Assembly (NCBI RefSeq): GCF_014649775.1
Contig: NZ_BMTR01000024.1
Coordinates: forward strand, 1-64,000
Reading direction: 5' to 3'
Length of the DNA: 64,000 nucleotides
DNA from: Streptomyces longisporoflavus
GTDB lineage: Bacteria; Actinomycetota; Actinomycetes; Streptomycetales; Streptomycetaceae
Under the pieces are notes generated by a model. The model did not search any database. It was not told where the DNA came from and saw only the letters and a program-made list of their open reading frames with translations. The translations under genes and the position numbers were made by a program. Of the stretch, positions 8,189 to 16,978 are shown in pieces (positions within the stretch are counted from its first letter, which is position 1; every line of letters starts with the position of its first letter).

Positions 8189-9409
8189 ATGTCCAGTACG
8201 CCATTCATCAGCCCGAGAGGCTTGACGCGCCGGCACATGCTGGGAGCCGCGCTGGCCGCCGGAGCGGCCGTGCCGTTTGCCGGTGTGGCGGGCCCCGCGT
8301 GGGCCGGCCCGGTCGTCGGCGGGCCGGCCGCGAGGCGGCTGACGCTGCCCGGGCCGAGGGGGCCGCACCCGGTGGGCACGGTCCAACTGCACCTCGTCGA
8401 CCGGACGCGTCCGGACGACATCGCCGGCAACGGCCGCTTCCGCGAGCTGATGGCCACCATCTGGTATCCCGCCCGGGACGTGCGGCGCTACCCCGTGGCG
8501 CCCTGGATGCCGCCCGGCGCGTTCCGGGCGTTCCTCGCCGACGCCGGGCTCGGCGAGCTGGCCTCGATGGGGCCGCTGACTGCCGGCCATGCGGGTGCTC
8601 CGGTGCGGCGGATAGGCCGGCGGCTGCCTGTGGTCGTGTTCTCGCACGGCGCGCACAGCCACCAGGGCGATCACACGCTCATGGTCCAGGAGCTCGCCAG
8701 TCACGGATACGCGGTGGTGACGGTGGCTCACCAATACGACACCTACACCCAGTTCCCCGACGGCCGGATCGCCGTTCCTCTCGACGACGAGCGGGCGCCG
8801 ACGCTGCCCGGGGACTTCGCCGCTGATCTGCGCTTCGTCCTGGACTGCGTCGAACAGCTCGCCGCCGGGTCCAATCCCGACGCCGACCGACGGGAGTTGC
8901 CGGCCGGGCTGCTCGGCTCTCTCGACACGCGGCGTACGGGCGCGCTCGGCTGGTCGAAGGGCGGGACGGCCACGGCATGCGCCATGCTCGCGGACGAGCG
9001 GATCCGGGCCGGGCTGAGTCTTGACGGCCCGATGCAGATGAAGCCGCCGCTGACCGGCGACCTGTACCGGCCGTTCATGATGATGTCCGCGGAGTTCACC
9101 CGGGCCACGAATCCCGCGGCTGCCGCGTTCTGGTCGCAGCTGAAGGGCTGGCGGCTGGACATCCAGGCCCGGGGCGCCGCCCACATCTCCTACGGCGACA
9201 ATGAGGCGCTGTTCCCCCAGGTGGCGAAGGTGTACGGATGGAGCCGGCAGCAGCTCGAGGATGTGATCGGCACCCTCGACCCCCACCAGGCGGTGCGGAT
9301 CCAGCAGGCGTATCCGCTCGCGTTCTTCGACCAGCACCTGCGCCACCGCAGGGAAGACCTGCTCGACGGACCGTCCGAAGCCTTCCCCGCCGTGACGTTC
9401 CTGCCGTGA
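8189..9409 (+). CDS. Secreted PAF-acetylhydrolase-like alpha/beta hydrolase
   Basis: This encodes 406 residues with GGGAGGG just before the ATG. A Tat-type signal is visible (LTRRHMLGAALAAGA, cleavage likely after AWA near residue 39). The alpha/beta-hydrolase core matches platelet-activating-factor acetylhydrolase family II: oxyanion segment FSHGAHSH at 151-158, nucleophile elbow GWSKGG with Ser256, acid SLDGP with Asp279 and a candidate catalytic His in the AAHISYGD segment. It is probably exported folded and hydrolyses an ester or short-acyl lipid. It is monocistronic. Confidence 0.86.
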   Translation: MSSTPFISPRGLTRRHMLGAALAAGAAVPFAGVAGPAWAGPVVGGPAARRLTLPGPRGPHPVGTVQLHLVDRTRPDDIAGNGRFRELMATIWYPARDVRRYPVAPWMPPGAFRAFLADAGLGELASMGPLTAGHAGAPVRRIGRRLPVVVFSHGAHSHQGDHTLMVQELASHGYAVVTVAHQYDTYTQFPDGRIAVPLDDERAPTLPGDFAADLRFVLDCVEQLAAGSNPDADRRELPAGLLGSLDTRRTGALGWSKGGTATACAMLADERIRAGLSLDGPMQMKPPLTGDLYRPFMMMSAEFTRATNPAAAAFWSQLKGWRLDIQARGAAHISYGDNEALFPQVAKVYGWSRQQLEDVIGTLDPHQAVRIQQAYPLAFFDQHLRHRREDLLDGPSEAFPAVTFLP

Positions 9410-9463
9410 ACACGCGGCACCGAGACCGCTGCACCGCGGTACCTGGCGGACCTCAGCGCCGGG

Positions 9464-10375
9464 TCACCCGAGGTCCAGTGCTGTTGCCTGTTCCTGGAGG
9501 GCGTGGACAAGGGTGGTGAGCTGGGGGTGGTCGCGGCGGCGGGCGATGGTGGCGACGCCGATGTGCCGGGCCGGTGCCGGGTCCTTGAGCGGGAGGGTGT
9601 GTACACCCGGCACCTGTGGGGCCAGTGCGATGGAGGGGATCAGTGAGACCCCCATGCCCGCCGCGACGAGCGAGCGGGCGAAGAAGTAGTCGGTCGTCGT
9701 GCCGCGCAGCTCCGGGACGAAGTCGGCGCGCTCGGCGTAACGCCGCAGGTAGGCCTCTGTCTTGAGGCAGCCGAGGACCCAGGGCTCGGCTGCCAGCTCG
9801 GCGATGTCGAGTGCGGCGCGGCCGGCCAGTCGGTGTCCTTGGGGCAGCACCACGTGCAAGGGGTCTTCGAGAAGTGCGGTCCACTGCACGCCGGAGTTCT
9901 GGCGCACCTGGCCGGGCAGCGGCCCGTCGAAGTGGTAGGCGAGCGCGAGGTCCACGGCCCCCTGGCGGACCAGCGCCAGGCTGTCTTCGGGCTCGCCCTC
10001 TCTGACATGGAGCACGGTGTCGGGGTGGGCTGCCGTCAGCCGGGCCAGAGCACCGGGCAGCAGAACCCGGCCGCCGCTGGTGAACGTGGCGACGGTGAGC
10101 TGCGTGCGCCCCGTACCGAGCCGGTCCACTTGCTGTTGTGCGTAAGCGAGTTCCGCGGTGACCGATTCGGCGGCCTGGACCATGATCCGGCCGGCCCGGG
10201 TGAGGGTGACCCCGCGCGTGCTGCGGGCCACGACCGGCGTGCCGAGGCTGCGTTCGAGGACGGCCACGTGCTGGGAGACGGCCGAGGGGGTGAGGCGCAG
10301 CGCTGCCGCCGCCCGGTTGAAGCTGCCGTGCTCCGCCACTGCCCGCAGAACGCGGAGCCGCTGCACATCGATCAA
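9464..10375 (-). CDS. LysR-family transcriptional regulator
   Basis: This encodes 303 residues. The N-terminal winged HTH spans residues 3-60 (MIDVQRLRVLRAVAEHGSFN, then LTPSAVSQHVAVLERSLG), followed by the periplasmic-binding-like effector domain from about residue 90. It is divergent from the epimerase/aldo-keto reductase pair, the usual geometry for a LysR target. The 70-bp gap contains CTTA...TAAG half-sites at 10384-10403, which could be a weak LysR box. It most likely controls the neighbouring pair. Confidence 0.9.
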   Translation of the reverse strand: MIDVQRLRVLRAVAEHGSFNRAAAALRLTPSAVSQHVAVLERSLGTPVVARSTRGVTLTRAGRIMVQAAESVTAELAYAQQQVDRLGTGRTQLTVATFTSGGRVLLPGALARLTAAHPDTVLHVREGEPEDSLALVRQGAVDLALAYHFDGPLPGQVRQNSGVQWTALLEDPLHVVLPQGHRLAGRAALDIAELAAEPWVLGCLKTEAYLRRYAERADFVPELRGTTTDYFFARSLVAAGMGVSLIPSIALAPQVPGVHTLPLKDPAPARHIGVATIARRRDHPQLTTLVHALQEQATALDLG

Positions 10376-10445
10376 CAGTTTTCCTTAATACGCAACCAGT
10401 AAGCCGGTACTTCTGCTGCTGACAGTAGACCTCCAGGATCGGGGC

Positions 10446-11387
10446 ATGAAGAGAATCTGTGTCATCGGAGGCAGTCGGTACTTCGGAAAGCTCCTGGTGC
10501 GGCGCCTGGTTGAGGCCGGCCACCAAGTCACTGTGATCAACCGCGGATCCACCCCGCCGCTCCCCGGCACCGAGCATCTCGTCGCCGACCGCGACGACGA
10601 GAACGCCCTGCTCACCGCCCTAGGCTCCCGCACCTTCGACGTGGTCGTCGACCAGGTCTGCTACACCCCCGTGCAGGCCGCCGTCGCGGCCCGCGTCTTC
10701 CGCGACCGCACCGCCCGGTACGTCATGACCTCCACGATCGAGGTGTACGACCCGGCGACCGCCGCACTGCCCTGCGTCCCGCACGGCACACCCGTGCCGG
10801 AAGACGTCGTGGACCCCGCCGCCTGGCGGGTGGAGATGGACCTCCCCTGGCACGACGCGGCGTACCTGGAGGCCCACTACGCCGAGGGCAAGCGCCAGGC
10901 GGAGGCCCTCTTCACCCGGGAGGGCGGGTTCGCCTTCGCCGCCGTGCGCAGCGCCCACGTACTGGGCGGCGGCGTGCGGGAGTTCACCGGTCGCCTGGCG
11001 CACTACACGGAGCGCGTCGGCCAAGGCACACGAATCGCGGTGCACGCCACGGTGCTGCCGACGGTATTCATCCACTACGAGGAGCTGGCGGACCTGCTGC
11101 TGTGGGCGACCACGGGCGGCGACTTCACCGGCCCGGTGAACGCCTGCTCCGACGGGCTGCTCGACGTACGCGCTCTGGTGGCCGTCATCGCGGCGCAGGC
11201 AGGCCGGGCACCCGTTTACCGGATCGTCGCCGCGGGAGAGGAAGCCTCGCCGTTCTCCTTCGATCGCCACTACGCCATGAGCAACGCCCGTGCGAAGGAA
11301 CTGGGCTTCTCCTTCTCCCGCGTCACCGACTGGCTGCCCGGCGCGATCACCGAAGCCCTCGACGCGGACGCTGTCCCGGCCACCTAG
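10446..11387 (+). CDS. NAD-dependent epimerase/dehydratase-family protein
   Basis: This encodes 313 residues. An extended-SDR Rossmann motif lies at the extreme N-terminus (VIGGSRYFG, residues 6-14). The catalytic pair is YAEGK with Tyr145 and Lys149, preceded by a TSTIEVYD strand carrying the Ser/Thr. The C-terminal region binds the substrate. Similar actinobacterial proteins act on nucleotide sugars or are isoflavone-reductase-like; the substrate is not evident here. It is followed at 16 bp by the aldo/keto reductase, so the two are co-transcribed and probably act on the same metabolite. Confidence 0.87.
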   Translation: MKRICVIGGSRYFGKLLVRRLVEAGHQVTVINRGSTPPLPGTEHLVADRDDENALLTALGSRTFDVVVDQVCYTPVQAAVAARVFRDRTARYVMTSTIEVYDPATAALPCVPHGTPVPEDVVDPAAWRVEMDLPWHDAAYLEAHYAEGKRQAEALFTREGGFAFAAVRSAHVLGGGVREFTGRLAHYTERVGQGTRIAVHATVLPTVFIHYEELADLLLWATTGGDFTGPVNACSDGLLDVRALVAVIAAQAGRAPVYRIVAAGEEASPFSFDRHYAMSNARAKELGFSFSRVTDWLPGAITEALDADAVPAT

Positions 11388-11403
11388 AAGGAGCACACCC
11401 GCC

Positions 11404-12288
11404 ATGCGGTACCGCACCATCGCCAACACCACCGTCAGCGCCATAGGGCTGGGCGCCATGCCGCTGTCCATCGAGCAACGGCCGGACCAGGAACGGGCCA
11501 TCGCCACCATCCACGCCGCCCTCGACGCGGGCGTCACGCTCATCGACACGGCCGACAGCTACCACTGGCACGCCGACGAGCAGGGCCACAACGAACGGCT
11601 CATCGCCCGTGCCCTCGCCCGCTACGGCAGCGACACCTCCGGCGTCCTGGTCGCCACCAAGGGCGGCCGGGGTCGGCCCGGCGACGGCAGCTGGACGGTC
11701 AACGGCGCCCCCGGACACCTCAAGCGCGCCGCCGAGGCATCCCTGAAGCGGCTGGGTGCCGAGGCCATCGGTCTCTATCAACTGCACAAGCCGGATCCGG
11801 CGGTGCCCTGGGCCGACTCCGTCGGGGCACTGGCCGAACTGCTCGACGCCGGCACGATCCGCGCGGCCGGGATCTCCAACGTGAACACCGCCCAGATCCG
11901 CGAGGCGCACGCGATCCTCGGCGACGGACTTGTCTCCGTGCAGAATCAGTATTCTCCCGCCGTGCGCGGCAGCGAGCCCGAGTTGCGGCTGAGCACAGAA
12001 CTGGGGCTGGCCTTCCTGCCCTGGAGTCCGCTGGGCGGCATCTCCCGCAGCTCCCTGGACGGCCCGTCGGACGCGACCAGCGCGGGCACGGCCTTTCATC
12101 ACGTCGCGGCCGAGCGCGACGTAAGCCCCCAGCAGATAGCCCTGGCCTGGCTGCTCACCCGTTCCCCGGCCATGATCCCGGTGCCGGGAGCCAGTCGCCC
12201 GGCTTCCGTCAAGGACTCGGCCCTGGCCGCCGGCCTCGCGCTGAGCGCGGCGGAGTTGACGCGGCTCGACGATGCGCCGCCGAGCTGA
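11404..12288 (+). CDS. Aldo/keto reductase
   Basis: This encodes 294 residues from the ATG at 11404, with AAGGAG upstream. It is a TIM-barrel oxidoreductase with the complete AKR tetrad: Asp48 and Tyr53 in LIDTADSY, Lys86 in VATKGG and His128 in YQLHKPD. A C-terminal NADPH-binding loop is present (IPVPGASRP). It lies second in a two-gene unit after the epimerase-like gene and opposite the LysR regulator. Confidence 0.9.
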   Translation: MRYRTIANTTVSAIGLGAMPLSIEQRPDQERAIATIHAALDAGVTLIDTADSYHWHADEQGHNERLIARALARYGSDTSGVLVATKGGRGRPGDGSWTVNGAPGHLKRAAEASLKRLGAEAIGLYQLHKPDPAVPWADSVGALAELLDAGTIRAAGISNVNTAQIREAHAILGDGLVSVQNQYSPAVRGSEPELRLSTELGLAFLPWSPLGGISRSSLDGPSDATSAGTAFHHVAAERDVSPQQIALAWLLTRSPAMIPVPGASRPASVKDSALAAGLALSAAELTRLDDAPPS

Positions 12289-12349
12289 CCGAGCAGGGCC
12301 CCACGGTTCGACGAGCGCGCCGGTACGGGAGTCGTTGCCCGGTCGGCGG

Positions 12350-12368
12350 GGGCGCGACAACTGCGCCC
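12350..12368 (+). terminator. Weak hairpin after the aldo/keto reductase gene
   Basis: A 6-bp inverted repeat, GGGCGC-7 nt-GCGCCC, lies about 60 bases past the stop. It sits between the intact operon and the decayed gene pair. Confidence 0.4.
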
Positions 12369-12386
12369 TCACGACTCGCCCTCAGG

Positions 12387-12574
12387 TCACGGCCGGATGG
12401 CTCCGGTGCTGGCGGGGGGCCTCGATCTCGTCCAAGAGGGCGATGGCGAAGTCGTCGTAGGAGATGCGGGCCATCATGTCGCCGGACTCCCGAAGGCTGT
12501 AGCGGCCGGCGCGGCTCGGCGACGGCCCTGCGCCCCGCCCGGCCGCCCGCGCCGAACACAACGATGTTGCGCAT
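12387..12574 (-). pseudogene. NAD(P)-binding (NmrA-like) oxidoreductase, internally deleted
   Basis: The minus strand starts with a good N-terminus, MRNIVVFGAGGRAGRRAV, the Rossmann start of atypical SDRs. After about 24 codons the frame turns to nonsense. In another frame a clean C-terminus follows, SGDMMARISYDDFAIALLDEI, ending at a TGA at 12387-12389. The middle (about 150 residues in such proteins) is missing, so an internal deletion with frameshift has destroyed the gene. It faces a decayed HxlR regulator, the classic arrangement for this enzyme type. Confidence 0.8.
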
Positions 12575-12576
12575 CT

Positions 12577-12917
12577 TCGGAATACCTCTGTGCCCCTCCG
12601 CAGCCGTGCCGTTCCGCTTCGGGGACAAGTGGGCGGCTCTGGTCATCCGCTGTCTGCGCGACGGGCCGCGCCGCTTCTCCGAACTCCGCGTGCTTGCCCC
12701 GCATCAGTCCCAAGTCCCTCAAGCAGTCGCTGCGCGGCCTCGAACGCTCCAGCCTGGTGTCGCGCACCGTGTATGACGGCTCGCAGCGGCGGGTGGAGTA
12801 CGCGCTGACGACCTCGGCCGCAGCATGCTGGCGCCGCTCGAGGCGTCTTGTGCTGGGGTGGCCGCGCACGGGGAGGAAGTTGCTCGACGCGCAGGAGGCC
12901 GCCGTGGGACCCTCGTG
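12577..12917 (+). pseudogene. HxlR-family regulator, frameshifted
   Basis: HxlR winged-helix sequence is spread over three frames. FRFGDKWAALVIRCLRDGPRRFSELR (12610-12690) is in one frame. PKSLKQSLRGLERSSLVSRTVYDG with RRVEYALTT follows in a second frame from about 12705. GRSMLAPLEA follows in a third from about 12825. At least two indels are therefore needed to restore one protein. No convincing start codon is present. It was divergent from the NAD(P)-binding pseudogene and both have decayed together. Confidence 0.8.
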
Positions 12918-13021
12918 AGGACATTCCGCTTCGCTGGGGGAGGCGTTCGGTGCGCGGGCGGAGACGGGGCGGCGGGGCGCCAGGATGCGTAAGGGCGGTC
13001 CTTGGGGCAAGGCTTTACGAC

Positions 13022-13396
13022 ATGACTGCAACGCTCGGTGCTTTTGTTCTCGGTACTCCCGATCCCTGCGCGCTGGCCGACTTCTACCGGGCCATGCTCG
13101 GCTGGCAGGAAGCCGAGCGAAGCCCGGAGTGGGTCCGCCTGAAGCCCCCGGACGGGGAACGGCCCGGTCTCAGCTTCCAGCTGGAGAGCGATCACATTGC
13201 TCCGACGTGGCCGCAGCGCCCGGGCACTCAACAGATGCAGGCGCACTTGGACCTGCAGGTCGACGACCTGGAGGCGGAGACCGAGCGGGCTTGCGCCCTG
13301 GGCGCGACGCTGCGGGAGTATCAGCCCCAGAAGGATGTGCGGGTCCTGAGCGACCCGCACGGCCACCCGTTCTGCCTGTTCCTTCCGGGCGCCTGA
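13022..13396 (+). CDS. VOC-family protein (single glyoxalase module)
   Basis: This encodes 124 residues beginning MTATLGAFVLGTPDPCALADFY, followed by RAMLGW, a standard VOC opening. It ends DPHGHPFCLF, the typical last strand of the fold with a potential metal-binding His. It is a single-module protein that would dimerise. There is no strong Shine-Dalgarno; AAGG lies upstream. The function is likely a lyase or resistance-like protein, but the substrate is unknown. It is convergent with the carrier gene only 16 bp away. Confidence 0.85.
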   Translation: MTATLGAFVLGTPDPCALADFYRAMLGWQEAERSPEWVRLKPPDGERPGLSFQLESDHIAPTWPQRPGTQQMQAHLDLQVDDLEAETERACALGATLREYQPQKDVRVLSDPHGHPFCLFLPGA

Positions 13397-13412
13397 ACGC
13401 CGCCGGCCGGCT

Positions 13413-14672
13413 TCAGGACCAGGGCAGGACGAGAGCGCCCCAGGCCACCACCGGCCCCGCGGCGACGATGCCGCAGGTGTAGCCGAGGACCTGGCGGTAG
13501 AAGCCGCGCCGCTCCACTCCCCGGGCGTTGCTCAGCACGAGCGCTCCGTTGGTGGAGAACGGTGAGACGTCGACGATCGTGGTGGAGACGGCGAGGGCGG
13601 CTATCAGGCCTGTCGTGCTGAGGTGGCTGGACAGCAGCAGCGGCACGGCGATCGGGATGATCGCGGTGAGGATCGCGGTCGAGGAGGCGAAGGCAGAGGT
13701 GACGGCGACCGTGAAGCAGAGCAGGAGGGCTACGACGAGCGGGGCTCCGAAGTCGGCCGCGTGCCGGGAGATCTTCTCGATGATCCCGGCATGCTCCAGC
13801 ATCGCGATGTAGGTCATCATGCCGCCGACGAGCAGCAGGGTGTGCCAGCTGATGCCGTCCACCGCCTTCTCCTGGCGTTTCATGTCCAGAAGGGCAAGCA
13901 GTGCTCCGGCGGCCAGGGCGAGGACACCGATCGGCATCCGGAAGCCGAGAGCGCACACCACCAGGCCGGCGAGGGCGGCGAGCGTGGCCCACTGGTGCCA
14001 GGTGGCCGGCTGTGCGGCCGTGTCGCCGTCGGCCGTCTCCTGTTCCGGCCGCGCGGTCGGATCCGCCGTCATCGTGCGGCGCCGCAGGGCAGCGAAGGTC
14101 AGCACGGACAGCAGGAGATTGACGGCGAAGCTGGCGAAGAAGAGGGTCGCGGGGGCGACGGACAGTTCGGTGTCGTCGACCATGCCGAGCACCAGGGCTC
14201 CCGAGACGGCCATGGGCGAGAAGGCCCCGGCGTGGGCGCCGCTGATCACCATCATCCCGGTCATGAGCGGGTTGATGTCGTAGCGGAAGGCGAAGTTCAT
14301 CGCGATGGGCACCAGGATCGCTACGGCGGCGGGGGTGAAGGTGCCCAGCGACGTCAGTACACCGGCCAGCAGGAACAGCACCCAGGGGATGAGGGAGGTA
14401 CGGCCCCTGACCAGGCGGACTCCGGAGGCCACCAGAAGATCGACCGTGCCGTTGCGGCGGGCCACGGCGAACAGGTAGGTGACGCCGACGATGGTGAGGA
14501 AGAGTTCCACGGGGAACCCCTCGAATATCTGATCCTCCGTCATGTTCAATGCCGTCGTGCCGATCGCGAACGACGCGACGAAGGCCAGGATGCCGATGTT
14601 GATCGGCAGGACGGTGCCGACGACGAACATGACGAGCAGCGCGCCGACGGAAACCAGCTCAGGAGACATCAT
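13413..14672 (-). CDS. SLC13/MatC-type dicarboxylate transporter
   Basis: This encodes 419 residues with about 11-12 hydrophobic segments and a hydrophilic central loop near residues 200-225. The N-terminal half (INIGILAFVASFAIG, LFLTIVGVTYLFAVA) matches the MatC_N domain of malonate and dicarboxylate carriers. The second half has an ion-transporter segment, FASSTAILTAIIPIAVPLL, with a Ser/Thr-rich re-entrant loop. It lies downstream of the PrpF-family gene on the same strand (76 bp), suggesting import of the acid handled by that enzyme. Confidence 0.83.
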   Translation of the reverse strand: MMSPELVSVGALLVMFVVGTVLPINIGILAFVASFAIGTTALNMTEDQIFEGFPVELFLTIVGVTYLFAVARRNGTVDLLVASGVRLVRGRTSLIPWVLFLLAGVLTSLGTFTPAAVAILVPIAMNFAFRYDINPLMTGMMVISGAHAGAFSPMAVSGALVLGMVDDTELSVAPATLFFASFAVNLLLSVLTFAALRRRTMTADPTARPEQETADGDTAAQPATWHQWATLAALAGLVVCALGFRMPIGVLALAAGALLALLDMKRQEKAVDGISWHTLLLVGGMMTYIAMLEHAGIIEKISRHAADFGAPLVVALLLCFTVAVTSAFASSTAILTAIIPIAVPLLLSSHLSTTGLIAALAVSTTIVDVSPFSTNGALVLSNARGVERRGFYRQVLGYTCGIVAAGPVVAWGALVLPWS

Positions 14673-14748
14673 TGTCCTCTTTGTCCTGCGGGGGCGGGGC
14701 GGGCGAGAGGGCCCGGTGGCTGCGGCTCACCGGGGGAGGGGGCGGGGG

Positions 14749-15855
14749 TCAGGCCGCGGCCGACAGCGCGGGATCGCGTACGAGGATGCGGGCCTGGCAC
14801 AGCACGCGCGCGGCACGGGCGACGGTGACCCGGTCCGGTCCGGTGCCCGAGGGCTCCACGGACAGCACGCCTGCGGGGGTGCCGATGCGCAGGAGGCCGC
14901 CGGTGGCGGTGGATGCCTCGGCCACCACGGTGCCCGCGGCGAGGTTGGCGGCGGCCACGGCGACCGCGGAGGTGAGGCCGATGGCCGGGTGCGGGGAGTT
15001 CATCGACAGCATCCGTACGGACACGTCGTACTCGTGCGCGCCCACCTGCTCGCCGAGGGTGGTGGTGTAGGCGACGGGAGGGCCGACGAGGCCGACCTTG
15101 GGCACGGCGTCACCGGGCGCGTCCCCGGGGGCGGCCAGGCCCATGCGGACTGCGGCGGCATGCCGGGCGGAACGAAGCCAGGGCACGTCCGTGCGCATGT
15201 GCTCCGGCGTCTCGGCTCCGGTCCGCCGGGCGCGCAGCGCGTCCACCAAAACCACCGGGGCGCCGGCGTCCACCATGCTCACGGTCAACGACCGCCCGCC
15301 GACCGGCAGGACCTCGGCGGGCCGGCCGGTCGGCAGCAGGTGTCCTGTCGCGGCGCCGGCAGGGTGACGGAAGGTGAGATTCACCGGCACGCCGCCGGCC
15401 AGTGTGCCCGGGACCGTACGGTCCCCGAACTCCTGCACCCTGCCTCCCGGGGTGTCCACCTCCGCTTCCAGGACGGCGCCCGTGTTGATGTTGCGCATGA
15501 CCACGGGGGTGCGCTCGTCCCCGAGCGGCACCAGCCCCTCGGTCACCGCGTACAGGGCGATGGCTGTCGCGCAGTTGCCGCAGTTGCTGCCCCACTCGAC
15601 CGTGCCGGTCCCGATGCCGACCTGGGCGAAGAGATAGTCGATGTCGACGCCGGCATGAGCACTCGCGCCCACCACGGCCGCCTTGGACGTGGTGGGGGTG
15701 GCGCCGCCGATGCCGTCGAGCTGAACGGGGTCCGCCGCGCCGTAGGCGTCGACCAGGATGCGTTCGATCCGGTCGCGGTCGGCAGGCATGTGCACTTGGG
15801 GGAAGAGCCAGCACTTGCTGGTCCCACCGCGTACGAGGGTTGCGGGAACGTGCAT
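14749..15855 (-). CDS. PrpF-family isomerase (4-oxalomesaconate tautomerase-like)
   Basis: This encodes 368 residues beginning MHVPATLVRGGTSKC. PrpF proteins have the diaminopimelate-epimerase fold and shift double bonds in unsaturated tricarboxylates such as aconitate and oxalomesaconate. The family N-terminal RGGTSK motif is present, as is the cysteine segment WGSNCGNCATAI at 88-99. With the MatC-like carrier it forms a probable two-gene operon for an unsaturated di- or tricarboxylic acid, divergent from a LysR regulator. The exact substrate cannot be read from the sequence. Confidence 0.87.
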   Translation of the reverse strand: MHVPATLVRGGTSKCWLFPQVHMPADRDRIERILVDAYGAADPVQLDGIGGATPTTSKAAVVGASAHAGVDIDYLFAQVGIGTGTVEWGSNCGNCATAIALYAVTEGLVPLGDERTPVVMRNINTGAVLEAEVDTPGGRVQEFGDRTVPGTLAGGVPVNLTFRHPAGAATGHLLPTGRPAEVLPVGGRSLTVSMVDAGAPVVLVDALRARRTGAETPEHMRTDVPWLRSARHAAAVRMGLAAPGDAPGDAVPKVGLVGPPVAYTTTLGEQVGAHEYDVSVRMLSMNSPHPAIGLTSAVAVAAANLAAGTVVAEASTATGGLLRIGTPAGVLSVEPSGTGPDRVTVARAARVLCQARILVRDPALSAAA

Positions 15856-15958
15856 GTCAGAGCGTCTTTCTCTCAGCGCATCGGGTGCGGGTCCGCTGCG
15901 TCCGGCAGACTCTCGCAGAGCCGTTGTCTTGAGCACAATGTCTTGTTTCTTGAGGAGG

Positions 15959-15975
15959 CTTTAGCTGGTCTAAAG
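15959..15975. promoter_or_regulatory. LysR-type box (inverted repeat) before the LysR gene
   Basis: CTTTAG-CTGGT-CTAAAG is a perfect 6-bp inverted repeat containing a T-N11-A motif (T961 to A973 in the last three digits). It ends eight bases before the LysR start and faces the divergent PrpF/carrier operon. This is where an autoregulating LysR protein would bind. Confidence 0.6.
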
Positions 15976-15982
15976 TCTCTGC

Positions 15983-16948
15983 ATGCTCAATGTCCGCCGA
16001 CTGCTGTTGCTCGCCGAGGTCGCCGAGCGCGGCTCGCTCACCGCCGCCGCCGAGGCGCTGTCCATGACCACATCCGCCGCCTCCCAACAGATGTCGCTGC
16101 TCGAGCGCGAGGCCGGGCAGCCGCTGATCGAGCGGCTGCCGCGCGGCGTGCGCACCACCGCGGCCGGCGCCGCGCTCGCCGAGCGGGGCCGCACCATTCG
16201 CCGCGAACTACAGGCGGCGGAGGCCGACTTGGAGGCGTTCGGTCATCTGGACCGCGGTGTGGTGACCCTCGGATCCTTCCCGACCGCCAGCGCCTCGCTG
16301 CTGCCCTTGGCCCTGACCCGTTTCCGCCGGGCCCACCCGCAGGTGCGCACGGTCGTACGCGCCGGTGTGCTGGCCCAGCTGCGGGAGATGCTGCACACCG
16401 GCGAGGTGGAGCTGTCGCTGCTGTGGGACTACGACTGGAATCGCATCGACGACGACCAGTTGATCCTCACACCACTCCTCGAAGACCCCACGGTCCTTGT
16501 CGTGCCGACCAGTTCACCGCTGGTCGCCTCCGATCGTGTGCGGCTGTCCGATCTCGCGGAACAGGAGTGGATCATCCGTGCCGAGAACCACCCGGTGGCG
16601 GACGTGCTGCGGCGCGCCTGTCGTCAGGCGGGATTCGAACCGCGCATCGCCTACGCCTCCCACGACTATCAGGAAGCGCAGGCGATGGTCGCCGCCGGCC
16701 TCGGCCTGGTTCTTGCGCCCCGGCTGGCCCTGACCAACCGGCGCAGTGACGTACGCCTGCTGCCCCTGTCCCATGACCGGTCTCCCGACACCGCCCCGCC
16801 CGCCCGCCGCATCCTGCTGGCCACCCCGGCCCAGCGCGCCGCCACACCCGCGGCCCAGACGATGGCCCGCGTCCTGCACGCCGTCGCGCGGGGGTTCACC
16901 GACCCCGGCCTCGACCGCTCGCAGCTCGGTGCGGTGCGAAGGCGCTGA
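15983..16948 (+). CDS. LysR-family regulator of the PrpF/carrier operon
   Basis: This encodes 321 residues beginning MLNVRRLLLLAEVAERGSLT, with the recognition helix in MTTSAASQQMSLLEREAG and an effector-binding domain from residue 90 onward. There is no Shine-Dalgarno within 12 bases; a GAGGAGG lies 25 bases upstream, so leaderless translation is possible. Its divergent position and the LysR box at 15959-15975 make the PrpF and MatC-like genes the probable targets, with an unsaturated organic acid as likely inducer. Confidence 0.9.
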   Translation: MLNVRRLLLLAEVAERGSLTAAAEALSMTTSAASQQMSLLEREAGQPLIERLPRGVRTTAAGAALAERGRTIRRELQAAEADLEAFGHLDRGVVTLGSFPTASASLLPLALTRFRRAHPQVRTVVRAGVLAQLREMLHTGEVELSLLWDYDWNRIDDDQLILTPLLEDPTVLVVPTSSPLVASDRVRLSDLAEQEWIIRAENHPVADVLRRACRQAGFEPRIAYASHDYQEAQAMVAAGLGLVLAPRLALTNRRSDVRLLPLSHDRSPDTAPPARRILLATPAQRAATPAAQTMARVLHAVARGFTDPGLDRSQLGAVRRR

Positions 16949-16978
16949 CACGCCGCTCGACCACCCGCCGACCGGCGC

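Noticed and set aside
13623..14828. 401-codon plus-strand frame opposite the SLC13/MatC gene
   Set aside because: Mirror of a membrane protein, giving Gly/Asp/Glu/His-rich nonsense.
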